A DNA stretch of 64,000 nt, from contig NW_015622544.1 of the NCBI RefSeq assembly GCF_000835495.1, positions 19,704 to 83,703 on the forward strand, in the 5' to 3' direction. A program made the translations under genes and the position numbers. A model generated the notes under the pieces. The model saw only the letters and a program-made list of their open reading frames with translations. It was not told the DNA's origin and did not search any database. How positions within the stretch are numbered: position 1 is the first letter of the stretch; each line of letters begins with the position of its first letter. Source of the DNA: Cladophialophora immunda. Lineage: Eukaryota; Ascomycota; Eurotiomycetes; Chaetothyriales; Herpotrichiellaceae. Of this stretch, positions 56,670-64,000 are shown one piece after another.

Positions 56670-56822
56670 TTATTCCTCTTCTTCTCCCTCTTCTATCTCC
56701 TTCTCCCGTTTCGCGAACAGGCTGACTCGGTTCTGAATCGCATAAATGGCGTAGCCCACGATGGCCAGCACAACGAACAGGCAGATCACAATGATCGCAA
56801 TCACGTAGTTTCGTTGCACCAT
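56670..56822 (-). CDS. Putative 50-residue single-pass membrane protein
   Basis: The start ATG at 56,822 has a good context (ACCATGG). It gives MVQRNYVIAIIVICLFVVLA, one clear transmembrane helix continuing to AIVGYAIYAIQ, and then a short highly charged tail rich in Glu and Lys. The size is that of fungal micro-membrane proteins. A 218-codon frame on the same strand (56,527-57,183) overlaps it in another register but shows no domain. The flanking genes are on the other strand, and the gene faces the coiled-coil gene tail to tail (320 bp). The function is unknown. Confidence 0.5.
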   Translation of the reverse strand: MVQRNYVIAIIVICLFVVLAIVGYAIYAIQNRVSLFAKREKEIEEGEEEE

Positions 56823-58525
56823 GGTTCTGATTAAAAAGTGGTTGTGTGGAGGGTGGAGGAGGCTGCAGTGAAGGGTGGCGGCTGCTTTGGACTGTGTTGT
56901 CGCGTGCAAACGGTTCGCTCCGGGCACGTGAGTGAGCCACAAAGGTGAAAATGCGGAACCGGAGAGGAGGCGGTGGACTGAGTCGAGGTCCGCGAAGGAG
57001 CGAAGCGCTGTCGGGGAGTTCTCTTATGGGGACCGGTTCTGATTGATGGCTTCGAGGAGAGAGCGATCGCGGCGAGTTCGGAGGCGGCGCAAAGCCCGGC
57101 AAGGAACCCCGACTAGAAAGGGCAACAACAGTTTGCGGCGCCGTGGGATCAATCTTGGATAGGCCTGCAGGGGACGTGCTCAAGACAGAAGGAGAAAGTC
57201 TGTATCAGGAATAGTCAACTGGGCAGTGGTGAAGCTGGGGATTTCGTGTTCTGGTTGTGATGGGAGGCTGTCGAGGACGATGGAATGTTACCAAGAATTT
57301 GGAGTATTTGAAGGACTACATGTAGTTATCCGCAAGCGCGAGGCCCAGCCTCGCAGACTCTCTGGACTCATTATACGATGGCTGGTTGCAAAGATGGGTG
57401 GTTGGCAGCAACTGAAGTGGCAGGATACGTACTCGGTAACCTGACACGGCGAGGCTGGCTACGCACTAAACACATGGCAGCCTGGTAATCGCGAGGCTGG
57501 CATTTGGCTTTGCAACCATGTGGACTTTTGTCACGTGAGCCTGTAAACTTGGGCCAATCAATCTCAAGAATCTCTAGCTAGTCTTCCTCACATGGGCACC
57601 TCATATGGGGCACCAAGTACAAGTAATATGTTGATGTATTAATAATATTAGAAGGGGCTTCCTAATTCTTGAGGAACAGGCATCATCCTAGACTCGTTAT
57701 GAGGAGTACAAGGTACTCCGTACGGGCATTGAGTAGCTATCGACTACTGATATCCTAACCACCCCAATCAAATTTGCAAGTTTTTTACCACATGAGCCGC
57801 TCACACTGGGCTGATGCAGACTCAGACGGACTGGATAAATGATGGATGTTACAGCCACTTCCACATCTTTGGTGATGTACATGTCCCGCATGTGGACTTT
57901 CGCGAGTGATAACCCCCTCTGAGGAAACAAAAGCAATGGAATGAACGACAGTTTAGGGGGCTCTTGAAATCGATTCATTCCGCCATATCTAGTGCACCTC
58001 ACCAGGCTCCGCGCTCGCACCACCCTCAGGAAAACAGCAGCCATCACTGATGTCTCAGATCGGATTTATCAGGGCGTGCTAGTCCTCCCATATGTTCGAA
58101 TCCGGATCCCAGCACAATGCACTGCCTGTCCCTCTCGACAAACATTTCCCTCTGCGTCTATTCCTGACGACTCGAGGTCAGTTTTCTTCATCTTTTGCTG
58201 CTGCAACTTACTATTCTTGGACTTTTTTGTTGCTGTAGTTATTCTTGTGCCTTGCACACCAGTCAGTATTCTTTGTCCTGCAACCAGCGTAAGCTTCATT
58301 TTCATTGTCACCTTCCGCGATTCCCACATGATCGTAACGCTATCCCGATCTAATCTCAGTCTCATTGTTTTGCAATATGACAAAGAACGGTCGGATGCTG
58401 CTGTATCACAAAATTCCCCTCCCTGGTTCGTACCGTCCTTCACATCACAGTCCAAAAGAAAATCATTCCGAGGCTGGCACCCGTTAGCCCTACGATTCCC
58501 GAGTACTATTAAGCGACAAGGCAGC
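56823..58525. other. Intergenic region, no gene supported
   Basis: This is a divergent region of about 1.7 kb. A plus-strand frame open from 57,992 in register with the next gene has a hydrophobic, Cys-rich translation unlike the conserved part. I treat it as a leader. The rest shows nothing. Confidence 0.4.
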
Positions 58526-59401
58526 ATGTCCAGCCCTCGTCTCGACACGTCCTGCATCGATTTCGAATCGGATAAGAGAGTGCGATCACCGAGGACGCCA
58601 ACATATGGACCAGTTTCCCCGTCAACTAGCTCAGCGCCACCTTTCGATCCCGCGAAGTATTTTGCCCAGCCTAGCAATAACGACGATGATAGACAGCTGA
58701 TGCGTCTTTCCCCTCCTCAGCAACAGCCGGTACCATGGATGTGGATTTGTCACTTGTGTCATTCGCGATATCCTCTTGGCGTAACCCGTCGATGTCTGGT
58801 TGACGGCCACTATTACTGTTCAGGCCAGACCGATCGACCCAGTTTGAAGAAAAGGAAAAAGCCCAGGGCGTGCTCGAGTGAATTCGATTATGTGGCCTGG
58901 AAGAACTGGGGCGCATGGCGCCGAGGAATTCTCAGAATCCTCCAGAATGAGAGGGTCTCAAATGGTTGCGAATTCTGTGACTTTCCAAGTCAGTGTCGGT
59001 ATCCTGCCAATTCGCACCCTCTTGGGAGTGAAGAGGCAACACTACTTTTCCCGACTGCTCCTATGAGCGACCGATTACCCGAGTCAGAAACGCAGACCAC
59101 TGGGGTCAAAGGAAAAGGTGCTGGCACGTCAAAATCCAACGAGAACGTTGACTTTGGCCAAATCGTGGAGAACATTCATTCCGATACAACGTCAGAGGCG
59201 TCGAGGTCAGAGAACCTCCGCAATATCAAACAGCAAAACAAAGGTGTGTCGCGCGGGAAGAAAAAGCGTTCTGGGAAAACACCGACGCCTTCATTGAGTG
59301 AAGAACTGGCTGAGGAAGAGAAAAGGTTGCGCGAGCTGATCGGACCGGGCTTGTGGTCGTGCTTAGAAGATGTTGGTTTGGACAATACATTGACCGGGTG
59401 A
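58526..59401 (+). CDS. Conserved fungal protein with Cys/His-rich core, function unknown
   Basis: The ATG at 58,526 gives MSSPRLDTSCIDFESDKRVR and 291 residues without introns. The core has the order PVPWMWICHLCHSRYPLGVT, RRCLVDGHYYCSGQ, basic KKRKKPRACSSEFDYVAWKN, WGAWR, then CEFCDFPSQCRYP. The paired CxxC motifs with a His suggest metal binding. The C-terminal part is acidic/basic and low in order, ending EELAEEEKRLRELIGPGLWS. I recall similar conserved hypothetical proteins in Eurotiomycetes but cannot name a function. It is convergent with the amidase, 93 bp away. Confidence 0.7.
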   Translation: MSSPRLDTSCIDFESDKRVRSPRTPTYGPVSPSTSSAPPFDPAKYFAQPSNNDDDRQLMRLSPPQQQPVPWMWICHLCHSRYPLGVTRRCLVDGHYYCSGQTDRPSLKKRKKPRACSSEFDYVAWKNWGAWRRGILRILQNERVSNGCEFCDFPSQCRYPANSHPLGSEEATLLFPTAPMSDRLPESETQTTGVKGKGAGTSKSNENVDFGQIVENIHSDTTSEASRSENLRNIKQQNKGVSRGKKKRSGKTPTPSLSEELAEEEKRLRELIGPGLWSCLEDVGLDNTLTG

Positions 59402-59494
59402 AGCCTGAGGTTCTGATTTTGCACACCGCAAGATGGTTCATTATAAATTCATGTCGAAATATTGACTTTCTGTCTTCTGATGGCGTGTGCCAGC

Positions 59495-61183
59495 CTATTT
59501 CCCGACCAAGCTGCCAACGTACTCTGCAATTGCCAACATCTTCTCTTCCGTGAACCTCCGCCCGACGATCTGCACACTAACGTGAGCGCCGTCATACAAG
59601 TCGGCATCATAAGCTTCAGAGGCCTCCTTGTCTTGCTCGTTGATTGGCGTATAACCATCGGCATATTTATCGATGGTTTTGTCGGCAATGGTAACTGGTA
59701 CGACAACGCTTGTATAGTCGAGCCCATTCACAAACACACTGTAACCGTAGTACTTGTACAATTCGGGTCTCGCAGCCGGATATGGCGCGAGCGGACAAAT
59801 GAAACCATCCACAGGTTGACCGGTCTGTGTGAGCTGCGCAGTGCTATTCCAGTAGTCCAAGTATTGTTTCTGGTATTTCCGCTTCTCAATGTTGTTAGCG
59901 GCGATCTGTGAGGCGGTCAGTTCCTGCTTAGGCCCGTCACCGAAGCTCATTTTAATCTGAGGAGACATGGGCTCGCCGGAAAGTGCAAAAGCACCGTGCA
60001 CGTCCTTTCCACCATCATATCCCCAGGTCATGAATGTTATGTCCAATATTGTCTTGTGCGAAGGTGGCTTCCACTCGATGATCTGATGTCCCGCTTTGCT
60101 GAGAGCCTCAGCGAGCATAGACACTGCTCGCGCCACAGGCGGCTGAGGATTCACAATACCGTCCGTTTTCAGTACTCCGAAGCTCAGTCGGCCTCCCTGT
60201 GAAGATGATTTGACAATATTGTGGATTGCTTGCTCCTGGGTATCACGCCACGGCATATCGATAACTAGGGGATCGTGAAGCCAGGGCTTTTCTGAGAGGA
60301 TAGCTTTTGTGAGCAGTCGAACAGATCGAGCGGTAGTGGCGAGAGGACCGACAACCGACAAGACACTATTCTGCCCATCCATACTGTTGGCCATACCTTC
60401 GTACGGCAATCTCCCAAACGAGGGCCGAATGCCATAGAGCCCATTGAACGCCGCAGGAATGCGGATTGAACCTCCAATGTCAGTACCAAACCCGCCTGGC
60501 GATCCCCTCAATGAAATCAGCGCTCCCTCACCCCCAGAGCTGCCACCAGAACAGAGGTAGCGGTTTTTGGGATTCCAAGTATAGCCAATGATGTTGTTGA
60601 TGGTCTCTCCACTCATCAAAGTATGTGGGACGCTGGTTTTGCAGTATAGCACTGCACCGAGGGCTCTGAGTTCCCTAACCATTTCACTTTCATATTGGCC
60701 TTTGCGTAGGTCATCGGCACTGCCTTCAAAAGTCCCTATCCAGCCGACATATCCCATCGTGGTTTCGACATTCTTGACATGAAACTGATCTTTCAGAGAG
60801 ACAGGGACTCCGTGAAGAGGCCCAACTGTTTTTTTATTCTTCGCAAAGTACGCGTCAAGCGATTTGGCAGATTCCAGAGCAGCGTCGAAAAAGGTCTCAT
60901 GCAGACAATTGACCAACTGATGAGCCAAAGAGGCCCTGTGACAGAATGCTTGTGTGACTTCGACCGCAGACCATTCACCGGCTGCGACCTTTTCGGCGAT
61001 GCCGACCGCGTCGGTTTCGGTGATTGCAATTTCTTTCTCGTCTAGGAATTGCTGAATGTAGGAGCTAGTGACGTCCTTTTGCTCTTCCGGCGTGGGGATC
61101 TTTTGAAGTCGCCATTTCTCAGGGATGGAGTTGAGAATAGCATCTCGTTTTGTTTTCGCACGTGTTTCCCAGTCGGCAACCAT
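59495..61183 (-). CDS. Acetamidase-type amidase (amdS-like)
   Basis: The enzyme hydrolyses simple amides to acid and ammonia. The amidase-signature catalytic triad is visible: Lys in GPLHGVPVSLKDQFHVK, the cis-Ser and nucleophile Ser region in CSGGSSGGEGALISLRGSPG and GFGTDIGGSIRIPAAFNGLY. The whole length follows Aspergillus AmdS: SVPHTLMSGETINNIIGYTW, VVGPLATTARSVRLLTKAIL, and SVQIVGRRFTEEKMLAIAEY at the end. I choose the start at 61,183 (MVADWETRAKTKRDAILNSI) because it matches the AmdS N-terminus; the frame is also open to an ATG at 61,243. No intron is present and the gene is intact. It may supply nitrogen and carbon from amides. The 235-295-bp gap to the next gene is its promoter. Confidence 0.9.
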   Translation of the reverse strand: MVADWETRAKTKRDAILNSIPEKWRLQKIPTPEEQKDVTSSYIQQFLDEKEIAITETDAVGIAEKVAAGEWSAVEVTQAFCHRASLAHQLVNCLHETFFDAALESAKSLDAYFAKNKKTVGPLHGVPVSLKDQFHVKNVETTMGYVGWIGTFEGSADDLRKGQYESEMVRELRALGAVLYCKTSVPHTLMSGETINNIIGYTWNPKNRYLCSGGSSGGEGALISLRGSPGGFGTDIGGSIRIPAAFNGLYGIRPSFGRLPYEGMANSMDGQNSVLSVVGPLATTARSVRLLTKAILSEKPWLHDPLVIDMPWRDTQEQAIHNIVKSSSQGGRLSFGVLKTDGIVNPQPPVARAVSMLAEALSKAGHQIIEWKPPSHKTILDITFMTWGYDGGKDVHGAFALSGEPMSPQIKMSFGDGPKQELTASQIAANNIEKRKYQKQYLDYWNSTAQLTQTGQPVDGFICPLAPYPAARPELYKYYGYSVFVNGLDYTSVVVPVTIADKTIDKYADGYTPINEQDKEASEAYDADLYDGAHVSVQIVGRRFTEEKMLAIAEYVGSLVGK

Positions 61184-61478
61184 GATGGCGGATGCAGTGG
61201 AAGCCCGTGGTAACTTCTCAAGATCCTTGACGAAAAAGTTCACGGTTTGCTCGAGAAGAGCCTATCGTCCTGTACCCCTCGTGAGGTGGTCCGGTTATAT
61301 GAGGGGGTACCACGAGTGACACTCTTGCTCGGAGACGCACATCTCCACCACCATTGGCGGAGATTAGAACAAATTGATAATGGAGACAAACTTCTCCTGC
61401 CTCTTTGGGGATGATTCCATCACCCCGAGCCGGCTTGTTCACCATCGTCAGACTGCTTGAACGTCAAACACCCGGTCT

Positions 61479-62552
61479 TCATGCGGTCATCTGGCGAACA
61501 TTGAGATTGATTCGTTTCTTGCTCATCCATCCTCGCCACTGCTGGTATGGTCCAGCATGCCCTGTATCTGGCCAGTTTTGCAGCCAAGCAGGACACGTAT
61601 CAGGGAGAATCTTTGGCACGCCATGCCAAGCATATCTGGATTTTCCAGACATGAGAATGGCATCCCCCGACCTCAAGCGAATGACGGCAGCGTCGGCCTG
61701 GTCTTCGTGTCCCACGAGAAAGATACCTTCACAACCAAAACTGATGCTGATGAGGCTGTTGTTGGATGCCTCGCTGACATCTCGGTGCACACTCAACGTG
61801 TCTCCAGGACTGTAAAAGTTGACAATGGCGGCCTGGGCGTCAACCGTTGGAAACAGTTTCTTCAACAGAGCAGCTATGTCGCGAGGGAACGGTGGTGGTT
61901 CGCCATCGGGATAGATTTTGTTCGTCCAGTCGTATTGACCTCCAAGGGTCACCCATCGCAATTTCGTTTCAAGCATCTGCGCCGAGGTCATGGGTTTGTG
62001 GGTTGCAGGATCCTTTGGGTAAACCATCGTATTGAGGCCTGAGGCGAAGAAAGAGGAACGCGAAGGATTGTCAACATTTTGCGGGCAGGAGATATGATGA
62101 TGGTGATTAAGATTAGTCTTGTGCGCAGGATTAGAGAGATCACGGTGAAGTAGCCTATCCAGTAAAGCAAGCTGAAGCCGAGGAGGGAAGAGGGAGGGAA
62201 ACACCCGAAGACCTACCCTTGGTCAGCAGCGATGTGAGATGGCTCATGGCAGTGCGAGCGAACCAGGTAATCCGTTCACCTCGAAGGCGGTTCGCGGTGG
62301 TAATGAAACGTCTTGGACTACTTGCGTCAGACCGTCCATGGCATTATCGAGCAAGTCCGCGGTCAAAGCCTCGAAGTCGCTCTGGCGAAGAACTTCAGAC
62401 TCCGGTAATGCGGAGATTTTGTTGACATCTGGGTTTCGTGGGTCAATGATGTCCTCGTCGGCTTCTATTTCTGCTGCAGGCCGTTTCCGCCATTGTTTGA
62501 AAAGCTCTCGCATATGGTCAGGGGCCCTAGCGTGGGCGTCATACATTGTCAT
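61479..62552 (-). CDS. AlkB/ABH1-like Fe(II)/2-oxoglutarate dioxygenase
   Basis: A nucleic-acid (DNA or RNA) demethylase-type enzyme. The start at 62,552 gives MTMYDAHARAPDHMRELFKQ. The exon-1 end EVNGLPG joins, through a 51-nt intron at 62,213-62,263, to LRVFPSLFPPRLQLALLDRL. The iron ligands are His and Asp in LSVHRDVSE and a second His in SRYAWHGVPKILP. The 2-oxoglutarate Arg lies in KRINLNVRQM. LRSGDAILMSGKSRYAWHG and the WMSKKRINLNVRQM ending are typical of ABH1-like fungal homologues. About 340 residues are predicted. It is divergent from the transporter on its right. Confidence 0.85.
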
Positions 62553-63130
62553 CGTCGTGGGAGCCCTGCAAGATCACCAAAGAAAACGGGTGGCTTGGCT
62601 CTTGTTGGAAACAAGCAAAGTAAACAAGAAGGCAAGCATCGGTACTAAATTTCGTGAGAATATCTATAGTCAAAGTAGCTGGATGCCAAGCGTCCATTAC
62701 AGCCACTTTCCACCTCAACCCTCTCTTGCTCCCTCTTTTTCCCTCGAGGGTGTACTATTACTCTGCCATTTCGATCATTCTGGCAATGGCGTGAGAAAGA
62801 GGTTTCCCACAACCCATATAATCCTGTAGTCCATATCGCGGGTGCGTGCAAAGAAGGTGTTCTGGCGCCGACCATTATTCAACAACGAACGAGATGCCGG
62901 GTGAATGTCGGGCCGTGGTTTCGGCTCCATTTCCTCAGGCGACTCTCCGTAAACAAAGGACTTCATCTGTTCGGCAAAGACCACATTTGTACAACCTTAG
63001 AGCCTGCTCTTCCTGGGAAGAGCTCTTCCACTTCTCTTATCAAATTATGTGGTCATATTGATATGGCGTGTATTTTGTCTCAGAGATGGTTGTCAGTTAA
63101 TTTGACAAACAGTCGAACCCCGCCCAAAGC
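62553..63130. promoter_or_regulatory. Divergent intergenic region with probable promoters
   Basis: This 578-bp stretch lies between the AlkB-like gene (minus) and the ArAE_2_N gene (plus). Short frames in both directions lack domains. Confidence 0.5.
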
Positions 63131-64000
63131 ATGGCGGCAAACGGTGAAGACTCTGAGAGCGACACCATCGATCTGAATCCTAGAGCGAGCGTAGGTCTAC
63201 GTGAGCCTCTCCACGAGTGCCTTGCTAATATTCGGCATGATAGCTTCGTCAATCCTCCTATATTGATCCCGCCACTGGCACACGGTTGAGCAAAACATTT
63301 ACCCTCCACAACTTCGACCGCCCCCACGCCTCCCACTACACCGTGGACGACACCACTCCTTTGCTGGGACAAATCGAAGAAATAAGCGCAAGTGGCTCTC
63401 ATACCAATCATGGCTCGTTGGTGTCAAAGAGCTTGGAATATGCGAGTCGAGTCAAAGAGTTCATGCTCTCCGACACCGGAAAGGGAATCTTTAAGTGCGC
63501 ACTGGCGTACTTCTTGGGCAGCCTCGCCACATTTGTTCCCAAGTTGAGCGAATTGTTCGGCAGTCAGAATTCGAAGCACATGGTCGCCACCATCACGGTG
63601 TATTTTCATCCGGCGAGATCTCTGGGGAGTATGTTGGATGCTCTTCTGCTGGCAACATCCGCTTTCCTTTACGTGGCCGTTGTGTCCCTCCTCAGCATGA
63701 CTACCGCTGCCTTTTTCGCAGATACCGTCCATCTTATTGAGCTTGGACATGCCCTTGTTCTGGTTGTCTTTGTAGGGGGTGGTCTCGGACTTGTCGGTTG
63801 GGTCAAGTTGAGGAAGAACGATCCCTTGGTGAACATAGCATGCTCTCTGGCATCTCTGAGCCTGGTCACCATCCTCACCAAAGAGGGAGCCATCCAAGCT
63901 GGTGACTACTCCTCGAAGTCCATCTCGCAGATCCTCAAGATGATCGTCGCTGGTGTGATAGCCACCATGCTCGTGTCTTTTTTGATTTTCCCCATCTCCG
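63131..64000 (+). CDS. ArAE_2_N-family membrane transporter (5' part, runs off the window)
   Basis: The start ATG at 63,131 gives MAANGEDSESDTIDLNPRAS, then an intron 63,191-63,243 (GTAGGT...TAG) joined to LRQSSYIDPATGTRLSKTF. After about 100 residues the domain begins: SDTGKGIFKCALAYFLGSLA, SKHMVATITVYFHPARSLGS, ALLLATSAFLYVAVVSLLSM, LGHALVLVVFVGGGLGLVGW and LVNIACSLASLSLVTILTKE. This is the N-terminal six-helix region of the putative ER transporter family PF10337, the fungal relatives of aromatic acid exporters and brefeldin A-sensitivity proteins. The frame is open to the window end, so the C-terminal cytosolic domain lies outside. Confidence 0.85.

Noticed and set aside
56527..57183. 218-codon minus-strand frame overlapping the small membrane protein
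   Set aside because: Basic, low-complexity composition with no conserved motif; the 50-residue frame has better protein-like features.

Overview
This window is nuclear DNA from a filamentous ascomycete (Pezizomycotina). The evidence is short introns of about 47-56 nt with GT...CTAAY...AG signals, fungal-only families (Zn2Cys6 regulators, class B flavin monooxygenases, an amdS-type amidase, an ArAE_2_N transporter) and heavy repeat-induced point mutation (RIP). A Eurotiomycete-like fungus is plausible, but I cannot place it further.

The window has two halves. Positions 1-27,900 hold no intact gene. Bases 1-1,320 are a minisatellite: exact 71-bp units that pass into degenerate 72-75-bp units. 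From about 1,320, and strongly from 3,230 to 27,900, the DNA is RIP-mutated in a CpA-specific way: CA and TG are nearly absent, CG is kept, and reading frames are broken mostly by TAA and TAG. Reading through those stops reveals relics. There are two minus-strand copies of the large fungal OrsD/DUF3505-plus-RecQ-helicase family (3,230-5,050 and 20,590-23,400), which is often repeated and subtelomeric. There is also a T5orf172/DUF1766 (GIY-YIG-like) gene (7,200-7,960), a complete 1,860-bp Fot1/pogo-like transposon with TIRs and a TA duplication (25,695-27,554), a 571-bp B-A-B-A-A repeat (23,857-25,163), and several long frames I do not recognise. The setting looks subtelomeric or otherwise heterochromatic, though I see no telomere repeat.

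Positions 28,000-49,100 look like an accessory catabolic or secondary-metabolism cluster. It contains a vanillyl-alcohol-oxidase-type flavoenzyme, a decayed MFS transporter, an intact MFS sugar/quinate-type transporter, a CYP504-like P450, a Zn2Cys6 regulator sharing a short divergent promoter with that P450, a Baeyer-Villiger-type monooxygenase, a second regulator without a zinc cluster, and an amino-acid/GABA-type permease. The oxidases, importers and regulators together suggest uptake and oxidation of small aromatic or phenolic compounds; this is inference. The members closest to the RIP block carry lesions, as if decay is moving into the cluster.

Positions 51,500-64,000 look like ordinary core genome. 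They hold a NIPA-type magnesium transporter with a GC-AG intron, a coiled-coil protein with a short zinc-finger-like motif, a tiny one-pass membrane protein, a conserved basic Cys-rich protein, an amdS-type amidase, an AlkB/ABH1-type dioxygenase, and the 5' part of an ArAE_2_N membrane transporter that runs off the window.
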